Positions 1 to 10,143 of a DNA stretch of 64,000 bases are shown one piece after another. Below the pieces are notes generated by a model. The model was given only the letters and a program-made list of their open reading frames with translations. It searched no databases and was not told the origin of the DNA. The stretch spans positions 11,299 to 75,298 of the forward strand of contig CAKTDC010000013.1 of the NCBI GenBank assembly GCA_934541015.1. The letters run 5' to 3'. The translations under genes were made by a program, and so were the position numbers. Source of the DNA: an uncultured Luteimonas sp. GTDB taxonomy: Bacteria; Pseudomonadota; Gammaproteobacteria; Xanthomonadales; Xanthomonadaceae. The stretch's first letter is position 1; each line of letters starts with the position of its first letter.

Positions 1-519
1 CTCCGGTTCCGCGGCAAGGGCGGCCGTCCGCTCGACGTGGGGATCGACGATCCGCGCCTGGTGCGGCGACTGCGCGTCATCCACCAGTTGCCGGGGCAGA
101 TGCTGTTCCAGTACCGCGACCCGGGAGGCGCGCTGCGGCCCGTCGACTCGGGCATGGTCAACGACTATCTGCGCGAGCGCATGGGCGAGGACTTCACGGC
201 CAAAGACTTCCGCACCTGGGGCGCGACCCGCGCCGCAATCGACGCGCTCGCCGCCACGCCGCTGCCCGACCCTGCATCCGAGGCGGCGCTGTGCCGGATC
301 GAACGCGATCTGGTCCGGTCGGTCGCGGCGCTGCTGGGCAATACCGCCGCGGTCTGCCGCAAGTCGTATATCGATCCTGCGGTCTTTGCCTGCTGGCGCG
401 ACGGCAGCCTGGCGGCGGCCATGGCCGGCCTCCGTGGCGCGCGGCAGCGGGACACCGCTGCCCGGAAGTTCCTGGCAAGCACCCGCCGCCAACGGATCGA
501 CGGCTCCGCCCGCCGCTGA
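1..519 (+). CDS. DNA topoisomerase IB, C-terminal part (5' end outside window)
   Basis: C-terminal part of a type IB DNA topoisomerase, which relaxes supercoils by nicking one strand through a 3'-phosphotyrosyl intermediate. The frame is open from the first base, so the start lies to the left; 172 residues are visible. Counting from the window edge, FRGKGG is at 3-8, DFRTWGAT at 69-76 and CRKSYIDP at 119-126, with Tyr123 as the expected nucleophile. These are hallmark blocks of the poxvirus-like bacterial family. The basic tail (STRRQR, then GSARR) is typical of the end of the protein. The next gene, a DUF892 protein, is 123 bp downstream on the same strand. The family assignment is firm; its cellular role here is not known. 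Confidence 0.9.
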   Translation, partial: LRFRGKGGRPLDVGIDDPRLVRRLRVIHQLPGQMLFQYRDPGGALRPVDSGMVNDYLRERMGEDFTAKDFRTWGATRAAIDALAATPLPDPASEAALCRIERDLVRSVAALLGNTAAVCRKSYIDPAVFACWRDGSLAAAMAGLRGARQRDTAARKFLASTRRQRIDGSARR

Positions 520-642
520 CGGGCGGCCATCGCCGCCGGAGGCGTGGATTTGCGCTGCGTGAAAGCTTCTCCGGCTGGCTCTCACCGGCGCTTACCGCCC
601 GCTTCGTAGAGTGCTGGCTCCCAACCCGAACCGGAGCAGGAC

Positions 643-1143
643 ATGGCAGTCAAATCCATCGAAGAACTGTTCATCCACGAGCTGTCCGACATCTACAGCG
701 CCGAGAAGCAGCTGACCAAGGCGCTGCCGCGGCTGGCCAAAGCCGCGCATTCGGAGCAGTTGGCCGCAGCTTTCGAGACCCATCTCGAAGAGACCCACGG
801 CCAGATCGAACGCATCGACCAGGTGGTGGAGGTGCTCGGCATCAAGCTCAAGCGCATCAAGTGCGCGGCCATGGAAGGCCTGATCGAGGAAGGCAAGGAC
901 GTGATCGAACAGGTCGAGGCCGGACCGCTGCGCGATGCCGCGCTGATCGGCGGCGCGCAGAAGGTCGAGCACTACGAGATCGCGGCCTACGGCACCCTCG
1001 CCGCCCTCGCCCGTCAGCTCGGCTACAGGAAGGCGCTGCCCCTGATCCAGGAAACCCTGGACGAGGAAAAGGCGACCGACGAGAAGCTGACGATGCTTGC
1101 CGAAGGTGGAACGAACGAGCGCGCCGCGGCCCAGGCGGCGTGA
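643..1143 (+). CDS. DUF892 (YciE-like) ferritin-like protein
   Basis: A 166-residue all-helical protein of the DUF892/YciE ferritin-like family. It opens with a conserved block (EELFIHELSDIYSAEKQL, about 7-24). Glu/His pairs expected to bind metal recur later, in LEETHGQIER (about 49-58) and KVEHYEIAAYGTL (about 107-119). Family members are induced by osmotic and stationary stress in enterobacteria, and the ferritin-like fold suggests a di-metal site; the reaction is unknown. The ATG is preceded by GGAGCAGG, a good ribosome site. The tail is Ala-rich and low-complexity. It sits among other genes often linked to general stress (topoisomerase IB, DUF421, SDR, BON). Confidence 0.88.
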   Translation: MAVKSIEELFIHELSDIYSAEKQLTKALPRLAKAAHSEQLAAAFETHLEETHGQIERIDQVVEVLGIKLKRIKCAAMEGLIEEGKDVIEQVEAGPLRDAALIGGAQKVEHYEIAAYGTLAALARQLGYRKALPLIQETLDEEKATDEKLTMLAEGGTNERAAAQAA

Positions 1144-1273
1144 GTCGCGATGCCCGCGCGGGGGGCGATCCCCGCGCGGCGCGGCAGGACACAAGACCTC
1201 GTGCGGCGGCCGTCGGGGTACCACGTTCGCCGCCGCACGCGCCTGTGTGTGGCAACACCGTGCCCAATCCGGG

Positions 1274-1762
1274 TCACGACTCGCGCTTCACCACGGTGAT
1301 TTCTCCCGAGTTCTCCAGCATGACCAGGCGGACCTCCGCCAGGTCGGCGCAATCGGCCTTGCGCAACGCGGTTTCGAAATCCTCCTCGCTGATCGAGTTC
1401 CCGCGCAGCTGCTGCGGGAACACCCGCCCGTCGCGGGCCAGGACCACGGGCGCGCCCTCCACGATCTCGTCGAACCTGCGATTGCGGGCGCTCGCATAGC
1501 CCACGATCCAGTTGAGTGCCAGCAGGGTGGCGGCGAGCAGCAGCCCGCCGACCAGGGAGATGTCGTCGCCGATCAGCGAGTTCTGCACCGCGGTACCGAG
1601 CAGTACGACCACCACCAGGTCGAAGGGGGTGTACTGCCCGACCGTCCGCTTTCCCGCCAGCCGGAGCATGAACAGCACGACCACGTAGACCGCTGTGGCG
1701 CGCAGCACGAATTCCCACCAGGGCGCGCTCAGCGAGAACAGACGTTCCAGTGTGTCGTCCAC
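1274..1762 (-). CDS. DUF421 (YetF/YcaP-like) membrane protein
   Basis: About 162 residues. Three N-terminal membrane helices (about 14-36, 46-64 and 70-90) are followed by a small soluble domain containing VEGAPVVLARDG and the family-typical NSISEEDFETALR. This is the DUF421/YetF architecture; the function is unknown, and proposals centre on the membrane or spore/stress physiology. I chose the GTG at 1762 because GAGGAG lies five bases upstream. A longer frame from GTG at 1783 would place that ribosome site inside the coding region. It converges on the DUF892 gene and is separated from the BON gene by 63 bp. Confidence 0.85.
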   Translation of the reverse strand: MDDTLERLFSLSAPWWEFVLRATAVYVVVLFMLRLAGKRTVGQYTPFDLVVVVLLGTAVQNSLIGDDISLVGGLLLAATLLALNWIVGYASARNRRFDEIVEGAPVVLARDGRVFPQQLRGNSISEEDFETALRKADCADLAEVRLVMLENSGEITVVKRES

Positions 1763-1825
1763 GTGATCCTCCTCAGGCGCCACCGCCGCCCCGGGAACCC
1801 TGCGGGGCGGCGGAGGTCGTATCGG

Positions 1826-2495
1826 TCAGTGCGGCTGCGGAGGCTGCTGCTGTCCGGGCGTTCCGGTGGTGCCTGCCTGGCGCCGGTCGCCGGCCCGCGC
1901 CGAAGCGGGATCATCGCGCCCCTGGGGTTGCGATCCGCGGCCGCCATCGGTCGCAGAGGACTCGCGGCCGTGCCCGCGGCCCACACGCAGGCGGTTCTCG
2001 ACCTCCTTCGCGCCCATGATCCCGTCGGCGATGTCCTCGACGCGGTGCTTCATCCAGCGGCTGGAGAATTCACCTTCGAGCACGATGCACCCGCCCTCGC
2101 AGCGCGGATCGACCTGCCTGGCATCGACAAGCGGATCGTCGCAGAGCTGTTCGCACAGATCTTCGAGAATCCGGTCGTCGGAACGCACATAGCCGCGCGG
2201 GCCGTTGCCGCGCTGGTCGCCGGAGGACGTCTCGACGCCTGCTTCCCCGCCCGTCTGCCTGCCCGCCGGGGCGGCCCCGTACCCGCGGTTGCTCCGCCCG
2301 TGCATCGCCGCCCTGCCCTCGTTCCACTCGCCCTCGCGCCGGGACCGGTCGCTCCCTGTCGCACCCGATTCCAGCCAGTCGCGGCCGCGCTCCAGGTAGC
2401 GGGCGCCCGCATCCAGGATCTGCCCCGCGACCGCCCTGAACTCACCGATTCCGGCGGGCGCGTGTCCGTGACGCTGCGTATACCTGCTTCTTGAA

Positions 2496-2503
<8 letters not shown>
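1826..2503 (-). CDS. BON-domain protein
   Basis: 225 residues. The N-terminal third is basic and low-complexity. A BON domain lies at about 107-174: RILEDLCEQL, then PLVDARQVDPRCEGGCIVLEGEF and a VEDIADGIMGAKEVENRLRV end (not contiguous). The C-terminal tail is rich in Gly, Gln and Pro. BON domains bind phospholipid or are found in envelope-stress proteins such as OsmY, but no signal peptide is visible here, so it may be cytoplasmic. The GTG start overlaps the SDR stop codon by 8 bp, and GGAGGA lies about ten bases upstream inside the SDR gene, so the two are probably translationally coupled. Confidence 0.8.
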
Positions 2504-3841
<1,338 letters not shown>

Positions 3842-3843
3842 CA

Positions 3844-4431
3844 ATGGCGAGCACCGGATCGGTGCCGGCACTGCTGGTCATCGACATGATCAGCCTGTTC
3901 GATTTCCCGTCGTCGGCCCGGCTGACCGCGCCGGCGCTGGCCGCGGCGCGCAGGATCCGGGGACTGCGCGGGCGCTTCCACGAACGCGAATGGCCCGTGG
4001 TCTACGTGAACGACCACTTCGCCCGATGGCGGGCCGATTTCCGCGAACTGGTGGCGCTGGCCATGGCCAGCGAGGGAGCGCCGCAGGAAATCGCCGGACT
4101 GATCGCACCGCAGCCGCAGGACTACCTGGTGCCGAAGCCCAAGCACTCGGCCTTCCTCGGCACGGCGCTGCCGGCCCTGCTGGCCAAGCTCGGCGTGCGC
4201 CGGCTGCTGCTCGCGGGCATGTCGCTGGAAGGCTGCGTGCTTGCGACCGCGCTTGACGCCAACGCCCGCGAGTTCGAAGTCGGCGTGGTCCGCGAGGCGG
4301 TCGCGGGCCTGCCCGGACTGCGCGAGCCGACCTTCAAGGTGCTCACCGGCTCCGGGGCGGCGCGGGTCGTGCCGCTGCGCAGCGCGCTGGCCTGGGCCGG
4401 CGGCGTGGAGCACCGGCGCAGCCGGAAATGA
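3844..4431 (+). CDS. Isochorismatase-family cysteine hydrolase
   Basis: 195-residue cysteine hydrolase of the isochorismatase/nicotinamidase fold. The triad can be read as Asp14 (ALLVIDM), a Lys at 98-100 (VPKPKHSAFLGT) and Cys131 (AGMSLEGCVLATALDA). The KHSAF block and the small-residue turn before the Cys are diagnostic. The substrate is not predictable from sequence; the family includes nicotinamidases, isochorismatases and carbamoyl hydrolases. It follows the small protein by two bases. A longer frame upstream exists, but the ATG at 3844 is the first start that does not overlap that gene. Confidence 0.88.
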   Translation: MASTGSVPALLVIDMISLFDFPSSARLTAPALAAARRIRGLRGRFHEREWPVVYVNDHFARWRADFRELVALAMASEGAPQEIAGLIAPQPQDYLVPKPKHSAFLGTALPALLAKLGVRRLLLAGMSLEGCVLATALDANAREFEVGVVREAVAGLPGLREPTFKVLTGSGAARVVPLRSALAWAGGVEHRRSRK

Positions 4432-4556
4432 GGCGCACCGGAGAACTGCACACAGCCTGGGCGACTGATCTGCCCCTGCCCGTCAAAGCCGCGACGACGG
4501 AAGCGCCGCGCAACGGGTGCAGGCCCGGTCATCGAGCGTCTTCGATAGCCGGCACT

Positions 4557-5429
4557 TCACTGTCGCCCGATTCCGCCTTCGCCTGATGACAGCGCTCGAT
4601 CAGCCTTGTCACCGGCAGACGCCGGCGACGCTGCCGGGGCCATGCGCCGGGCCGCCTTGTAGTCGCGCACGCGGCCGGCCGCGACGGCGGTGCGCGAGCC
4701 CACGATCATCTCGGTCGCCCAGCCCATCAGCACGTCGTTGTAGGCCTTCTGCGCCGGCTTTTCGCTGAAACCGTGGTCGGCGTCGCCGATCAGCCGTCGC
4801 GTCATGGTCCGCGCCCTGCTGAAGGCGGCGGCGTAGTTGTCGATCACCTGGCGCGGAATGATCCTGTCGTTCCCGGCCTCCACCAGCAGGACATCGCCGG
4901 CAAATCCCGCGCAGGCGCGCAGGGCGCGGTTGTCCTGCGCCGCCACCGCCTGCCGCCGGTAGCGCTCCAGTTCCGGGTCCTCGTGCAGCTGGCGCTTGGG
5001 CATGTCCCAGTCGCGGTCCAAGTACAGGGCCGGGGTGCGCAGAGCCAGCCAGCGCACCGGTCGCAGCGCCGACAGGATCGCGGCCAGGTAGCCGCCATAG
5101 CTCACGCCGACGATCGCCATGGTGTCGGCGTCCACCTGCCGCTGCCCCGCCAGCCAGTCGTAGGCGGCGCACAGATCCTGCAGGTTCTGCGCGCGGCTCA
5201 CGGTCTCCCTGCGCACGGCGTTGGCACGATGCCCGCGCAGGTCGAAGGTCAGGCAGACACAGCCCAGCGCGGCGACCTCGCGGGCACGGCTCAGGTCCTG
5301 CTCCTGACTGCCGCCCCATCCGTGCACGAAGAGCACACCCGGCAACTCGCGCTGGGGAACCAGCACCGTCGCCTCGACCGCATCGCCGGGCCCGACCTCG
5401 ATGCACCGGCGGTCGAGCTCAACGTCCAT
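4557..5429 (-). CDS. Alpha/beta hydrolase (dienelactone-hydrolase/peptidase S9-like)
   Basis: 290 residues with a clear alpha/beta-hydrolase core: oxyanion turn HGWGGS (36-41), nucleophile elbow GVSYGGY with Ser110, acid Asp188 in AGNDRIIP and His219 in DADHGF. The C-terminal 35 residues are low-complexity. The ATG at 5429 lies 11 bp inside the end of the DUF3182 gene, which implies coupled translation; frames starting further upstream are just open shadow of that gene. The substrate is unknown. The pairing with an ATP-grasp ligase-like protein could mean that the two make and cleave the same bond, which is an inference. Confidence 0.85.
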   Translation of the reverse strand: MDVELDRRCIEVGPGDAVEATVLVPQRELPGVLFVHGWGGSQEQDLSRAREVAALGCVCLTFDLRGHRANAVRRETVSRAQNLQDLCAAYDWLAGQRQVDADTMAIVGVSYGGYLAAILSALRPVRWLALRTPALYLDRDWDMPKRQLHEDPELERYRRQAVAAQDNRALRACAGFAGDVLLVEAGNDRIIPRQVIDNYAAAFSRARTMTRRLIGDADHGFSEKPAQKAYNDVLMGWATEMIVGSRTAVAAGRVRDYKAARRMAPAASPASAGDKADRALSSGEGGIGRQ

Positions 5430-6573
5430 CGCGGACGATCCTGGCGTACTTGCACGGCGTGCCGTCGCCACCGGCCCAGTAGACGATCGCGTCGGCCGGC
5501 GGCGGGAGGTCGTCGTAGGACTCCACCGTTTCGGCCACCACCCATCCCGGTCCGGGATGAAGGGCAAGCCGCTCGGCCGCGAGCACTTCGGCCATGCTGG
5601 CGCCACCGATGCGCCAGGACTGCTCGAGCACCCCGAGCCTGCGCCGGCCGGCGCCGTCGAAGCCGGCGATCACGTCATAGTTGCGGCGCGTGGCGAGGAC
5701 GCCGTAGCCCTCGCACACGATCCGGTCGTAGCGCCCGGCGGCGGCGACCGCATCGCAGACCTCGCCCGGAGCCATCGCCGCGCGCAGCTCGGCCAGGCCG
5801 CCGGACATCACGCTCAGGCGCGATCCGCCGTAAACCAGGTTGCCGTCGCGGCCGGCGACGGCGCGCTGCTCGCCGTGATAGGCGATCGCCTGTCCCGGCA
5901 GCCGGCTGCTGCCCACGCTGTAGGTCACCGCATCCACAAGTTCGCGCTCGATCACCAGGCCCTGTTCGAACAGGCTGGTGTCGGCCGCGTCCAGCCATCG
6001 TGAAAGTGCCGCCGTGCTTTCGATCGTCGCCTGCCCGTTGCCGCCGCGCGCATACGGGCACTTCACCCGCAGCGCTCCCTGCGCCAGCAGCGCCTGCCCC
6101 GCGGCCAGCGCATCGTCGCGCGAGAACACAGACCAGCCCGGCAGCGTGCAATCTTCGATGTCCTGTAGGCGGCGCCAGCCCGGCGGCGCCGCCGCGTCGG
6201 GCCTCCACAGCGGGTGGCTGACGAGCTTGGTCGCCACGTGCGGGCACGGCACCACGCCACCCCAGATCCGGGCGTCCCCGCCGCCGCCGAGCGCGGACCA
6301 TTCCCGCGCCAGCAGCGTGGTCAGCGGAACCCACCAGCACTGCGCTGCATCCGGAACCGGGCCGGCGACAACCTCGCAGCGCAGGCCCAGACGGGCGGCG
6401 ATGTGCGCCACGGCCGCGCGTGCGGCGGCCACTTCATGCGCGCACACGGACTCGTCTTCTCGCAGCAGCAGCGCCACCCTGGCGATGCCGTGGGCGGAGG
6501 CGCTGGCGGCCATCAATGCAGCGCCTGCCGGAGGCGTTTGCCGGCTCACGGCGGACAGCTCCGGATCGGTCAT
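5419..6573 (-). CDS. DUF3182 ATP-grasp-like protein
   Basis: 384 residues matching the DUF3182 family as I know it: an N-terminal alpha/beta domain, then ATP-grasp-like segments including RVKCPYARGGNGQ (about 165-177), LVIERELVDAVTYSVG and RIGGASMAE. ATP-grasp folds usually join a carboxylate to an amine or thiol using ATP; no substrate is known for this family. The ATG at 6573 has GGAG eight bases upstream. Its last 11 bp overlap the alpha/beta-hydrolase gene. No biosynthetic partner other than this hydrolase is evident. Confidence 0.75.
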   Translation of the reverse strand: MTDPELSAVSRQTPPAGAALMAASASAHGIARVALLLREDESVCAHEVAAARAAVAHIAARLGLRCEVVAGPVPDAAQCWWVPLTTLLAREWSALGGGGDARIWGGVVPCPHVATKLVSHPLWRPDAAAPPGWRRLQDIEDCTLPGWSVFSRDDALAAGQALLAQGALRVKCPYARGGNGQATIESTAALSRWLDAADTSLFEQGLVIERELVDAVTYSVGSSRLPGQAIAYHGEQRAVAGRDGNLVYGGSRLSVMSGGLAELRAAMAPGEVCDAVAAAGRYDRIVCEGYGVLATRRNYDVIAGFDGAGRRRLGVLEQSWRIGGASMAEVLAAERLALHPGPGWVVAETVESYDDLPPPADAIVYWAGGDGTPCKYARIVRDGR

Positions 6574-6750
6574 CTCGCAGGCTCCGCGGGTGGTTCGGCG
6601 CATCCTCCCGGGCAGGGGATTGCGGCGGAATGACGGCAGGCGCCGCCTTCCTCCACGCCGGGCTAACGCCTCCGGCGCGGCTTCACCCTGCGGTCACGGC
6701 GGCGCGATGAACAATCCTTTCCAGGCCGCGGCAAAGGTGATCCGAACGCA

Positions 6751-8430
6751 ATGGAGAGCTCCCCCGACCAGGTTCCCGGTCCGCTCGCGCGCCGCGCCGC
6801 GATCCTCGGGTTCCTCATCCGCCACAGGAATTCAGGCGTGTTCTCGGGCCTGTCCGTCGACCGCGCCGAGGACGGGGTCGAGGACGCCGCCGAAGGCAGT
6901 CCGCGTGAATTCGCCAGCGAGCTGGAGGCGCTGGGGCCGACCTTCGTCAAGCTCGGGCAGATGCTGTCGACCCGGCCGGACATCGTGCCGCCGGCCTACG
7001 CCGAAGCGCTTGAGCGGATGCAGGAAAATGCGGCCCGGGTTCCGTTCGAGGCCATCCGCGCCCAGGTCGAGACCGAACTCGGCGTCCGCCTGGGCAAGGC
7101 GTTCGCGTCGTTCGACGAAACGCCGCTGGGCAGCGCCTCGCTCGCCCAGGTGCATGCGGCCACGCTGCGCGACGGCCGCCCGGTGGCGGTCAAGGTGCAG
7201 CGCCCGGGCATTGCCCGCCAGCTGCACGGCGACCTGGAGCTGCTGCGCGGCTTCGCCGGCGCCGCCGACCGGATGACGCGCATCGGCCGGCAGGCCTGCT
7301 TCGCCGACTGGCTGGAGGAATTCTCGCGCACGCTGACGGCCGAACTCGACTACGTTGCGGAAGCGGAGAACCTGCAGCGCTTCCGCCATCACCTGCGCGG
7401 CTTTCCCCGGCTGTGGATCCCGCTCCCGCACTGGGACTACACCTCGCGCCGGGTGCTGACCATGGACCTGGTCGACGGCACGCGCATCGACCGGATCTCC
7501 GGCCTGCGGCGCACCGAGCAGTCGATGACGCCGCTGGCGCAGGAACTGCTGTGCGGCTACCTGGACCAGATCTTCGTCCATGGCGAAATCCACGCCGATC
7601 CGCACCCGGGCAACCTGCGCGTCACCGGCGACGGCAGGCTCGCGATCTACGACCTTGGCATGGTGGCCAACCTCACGCCACGGCACCGCGACCGCCTGCT
7701 CAAGCTGCTGTTCGCCGCGGTCGACGGGCGCGGCGAACAGGTCGCCGAGGAGTGCATCGCCATCGGCGTGCGCCTGGAGGACTACGACGAGCCGCGCTAC
7801 ATCCGCGAGGTCGGGCAGCTTGTGTCGCGCTACACCGCGCACCGCGGCGCGGTGTCGGAAGGGCGGACCGTGCTCGAACTGGTGCGGATCGGCACGCAGT
7901 GCGGACTGCGTACCCCGCCGGAGCTCAGCCTGCTGGGCAAGACCCTGCTCAACCTCGATGCGGCCTGCGAGATGCTCGCGCCCGGGATGGACACCCGCGA
8001 AATCGTCGAGGACCACCTCCAGCACGTCATGCGCGCGCGGCTGCGGCGCTCGCTGTCCTCGCCCAACATCGCCAGCGAGCTGATGGAGGTGCAGTCCCTG
8101 CTCCGCGACGGGCCGCGCAAGCTGTCGGACATCCTTTCGCTCGCCGCGGAAAACAGGTTCCAGGTGAGGCTGACCGGGATCGAGGAATCGCACCTGATCG
8201 AGAACATGCAGAAGATCGCCAACCGGATCGCCACCGGCGTCATCGCGGCGGCGCTGATCCTGGCCTCGGCGCTGATCATGCGCATTCCCGCGGCCCACAC
8301 CCTGCTCGGCTATCCGACGCTGGCGCTGCTGCTGTTCCTGCTGGGCGTAGGCCTGGGACTGGGCATCATCGCCAGTTCGCTGCTGAGCGACCGGCGGGCC
8401 GCGGCCCGCGAGGAACACGGACCGCGCTAG
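6751..8430 (+). CDS. ABC1/UbiB-family atypical kinase
   Basis: 559-residue UbiB/ABC1/COQ8-like protein. It shows the family KxGQ block (FVKLGQMLSTRPDIVP, about 65-80), the Ala-rich nucleotide loop and lysine (PLGSASLAQVHAA then PVAVKVQRPG, about 125-153), HADPHPGN (about 283-290) and the metal-binding DLG in YDLGMV. Two hydrophobic C-terminal helices (about 496-512 and 522-545) anchor it in the membrane. Family members are ATPases supporting ubiquinone or isoprenoid-lipid metabolism. No other ubi gene is nearby, so this may be a paralogue of UbiB. Its stop codon abuts that of the convergent zinc-ribbon gene with no spacer. Confidence 0.9.
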   Translation: MESSPDQVPGPLARRAAILGFLIRHRNSGVFSGLSVDRAEDGVEDAAEGSPREFASELEALGPTFVKLGQMLSTRPDIVPPAYAEALERMQENAARVPFEAIRAQVETELGVRLGKAFASFDETPLGSASLAQVHAATLRDGRPVAVKVQRPGIARQLHGDLELLRGFAGAADRMTRIGRQACFADWLEEFSRTLTAELDYVAEAENLQRFRHHLRGFPRLWIPLPHWDYTSRRVLTMDLVDGTRIDRISGLRRTEQSMTPLAQELLCGYLDQIFVHGEIHADPHPGNLRVTGDGRLAIYDLGMVANLTPRHRDRLLKLLFAAVDGRGEQVAEECIAIGVRLEDYDEPRYIREVGQLVSRYTAHRGAVSEGRTVLELVRIGTQCGLRTPPELSLLGKTLLNLDAACEMLAPGMDTREIVEDHLQHVMRARLRRSLSSPNIASELMEVQSLLRDGPRKLSDILSLAAENRFQVRLTGIEESHLIENMQKIANRIATGVIAAALILASALIMRIPAAHTLLGYPTLALLLFLLGVGLGLGIIASSLLSDRRAAAREEHGPR

Positions 8431-8670
8431 TCAGCCGGGCACGCGGTCGCGCGCGCCTCCCACCCCGCCGTAGCGGGCGCAGCTTGCGCAGCAGAACATG
8501 GCGCCACCGCCTTCGATCCCGTGGCCGACGATCCTGCATCCGCAGTGCGCGCAGGACGGCGCCAGCGCGTGGATGGCGCATTCGAACGAATCGAACTCCG
8601 ACTCGGTCCCGCCCATGCGCACGGTGAAGGTCTTGTCGTAGCGATTTCCGCACACCGAACAGATGCCCAT
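8431..8670 (-). CDS. Small zinc-ribbon protein
   Basis: 79 residues, almost all belonging to a Cys-rich fold: CSVC at 4-7, Cys in FDSFECAIHAL, CAHCGC in the middle and CCASC near the end. These look like two treble-clef or ribbon zinc sites. I recognise the FDSFECAIHALAP/CAHCGCRI pattern as a widespread uncharacterised bacterial protein. The ATG at 8670 is preferred over an adjoining GTG at 8673 because GGAGG lies six bases upstream. It converges exactly on the ABC1 kinase gene. The function is unknown. Confidence 0.8.
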   Translation of the reverse strand: MGICSVCGNRYDKTFTVRMGGTESEFDSFECAIHALAPSCAHCGCRIVGHGIEGGGAMFCCASCARYGGVGGARDRVPG

Positions 8671-8813
8671 CACCGCCCTCCGGCCGGGGGCGCGCTGATC
8701 GCGGGGTGTCGCCTTGCCTGTCCGGACGTCATGAATGCTTCGCCTCGATGCGGATGCCGCACCCTACGCCACGGTGCGTGTAAAGCGCATGAGCGACCCT
8801 GCTTCGCGAAGCG

Positions 8814-9629
8814 TTACCGGGCCTCCAGGTAGGCGGCCGGTTCGACCAGCTCCACCCCGGGCACCTCGGCCACGCACTGCCGCAGCAGATACGCATGCCC
8901 CTCGCCGTAGAACACCACCGCCCTGCCGGCGGCCGGCAACGCTTGCAGCAGCCTGGCGCAGATGCCGAGGTTTCGCGCGTACCAGGCCGAGACCAGCGCG
9001 ACGCCGGGCTGTTCGCCGCCCTCGCCCTGCCGCAGCAGGTCGATGTAGAAACCGTGATGGTGCCGCAGCCGCCCCGGATCGTTCATGTATCCCAGCACGC
9101 TGCCGATGCTGCCCGACGCGATGCGACCGTTGATCGAATCGACCTCGCGCCCGATCTCCGCCATGGCCGCTTCCAGCCGTGCGCCGCTGCCATGCGCCTG
9201 CGCGAAGGCCATGACCGGCCCGAAGGCAAAATCACCGCCCACGTCGATGCCGTGCACCCGCTCCAGCCCCGCCCGCGCGGCGAGACGGAAGCCGAGCTGG
9301 TCCACCTCGTTGCGCGATGGCGCCAGCGTACCGGCGCGGTAGGCGGCGAAGCGGTCATCGGTCCGGGCCTGCGAGGCCTCCACCATCACCGCGTCGGGAA
9401 CGAACGCCGCCAGGTTCTCCACCAGCGCGGCGAGTTCGGCCTGTCGGCGCGGCGCCAGCACGTCGTCCATGCGCACGTTGAACATGTCCTGACCCGGATT
9501 GGCGAAATGGAACAGGCCGACGATCATCACCTTTGCCCGGGATTCCGGCACCGCATCCGGTCCGGAAGCGGCGACGACTGGAGCGATCGCGAGGGCGGCG
9601 GACAACGCCAGGATGCGCAGGGTGGACAT
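8814..9629 (-). CDS. DUF5694 secreted protein
   Basis: 271 residues with a cleavable signal peptide (about 1-20, ending PVVAA). The mature part begins AKVMIVGLFHFANPGQD, the entry motif I associate with DUF5694. It ends with GEGHAYLLRQC, a GxGH-type block resembling TraB/GumN-like folds, which often act as putative metal-dependent proteases; this relation is an inference. Histidines in RHHHGFYID (about 188-196) may also bind metal. GGAG sits eight bases before the ATG. It is monocistronic, with a repeat-filled spacer upstream. Confidence 0.8.
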   Translation of the reverse strand: MSTLRILALSAALAIAPVVAASGPDAVPESRAKVMIVGLFHFANPGQDMFNVRMDDVLAPRRQAELAALVENLAAFVPDAVMVEASQARTDDRFAAYRAGTLAPSRNEVDQLGFRLAARAGLERVHGIDVGGDFAFGPVMAFAQAHGSGARLEAAMAEIGREVDSINGRIASGSIGSVLGYMNDPGRLRHHHGFYIDLLRQGEGGEQPGVALVSAWYARNLGICARLLQALPAAGRAVVFYGEGHAYLLRQCVAEVPGVELVEPAAYLEAR

Positions 9630-9793
9630 GTGCGGTACTCCAGTGCGGGTACAGTCGACGGGATGCAGGCACCGGGACGACGGTTGCAGCGCGCCGCCCG
9701 CTCCCGCGGACCGGGCACCCGTTGAACCCCTGCCGTCGTCTCCGCGACGGACGGAGATCGATCGACGCCAGGCCGTGGATGATCAAGGGCGCG

Positions 9794-10036
9794 GGATGCC
9801 CGGACATGCGTCCGTTGCAGAGCGCTTCCCGCCTTCACGGGAAAGTCGCGCGCAGGCGACCCGGTCGGCGTCGCCTTGAGGAACCTCTGAACAGCCCGTC
9901 ATTCCCGCGAATGCGGGAGGCGCTTCCCAACAGCGCGGAGCGCTGGTCATCCGGCGACTTGCGACGTGTTGAAAGCAAAGGCATTGGATGACCAGCGCTC
10001 CACGCCGCTGCAGAGCACTTCCCGCCTGCGCGGGGA
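9794..10036. repeat. Three-copy REP-like palindromic repeat (direct, inverted, direct)
   Basis: Three diverged copies of a roughly 50-bp unit lie in the 514-bp spacer 9630-10143: 9794-9843 (+), 9902-9952 (-) and 9986-10036 (+). Each starts GGATG, passes a GCAGAGCGCTT-like core, and ends in a hairpin such as TTCCCGCCTTCACGGGAA (9826-9843). Copies two and three are inverted relative to each other and share GGATGACCAGCGCTCC exactly, so together they could fold into one long hairpin. The arrangement resembles a BIME. I see no gene in the rest of this spacer. Confidence 0.75.
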
Positions 10037-10143
10037 CATCGGTAGTTGGCCCTTAACATCGCCTGCACCCGCAGACGACCGCCCCGCAACCTGCCGCGTG
10101 GAAACCTGCCTGCATCGCACACGGACCCGCGGAGCGCCCACCC

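Noticed and set aside
9499..10143. Small protein genes in the spacer left of 10144
   Set aside because: Frames there cross the REP-like repeats, have no ribosome sites and no resemblance to known families.
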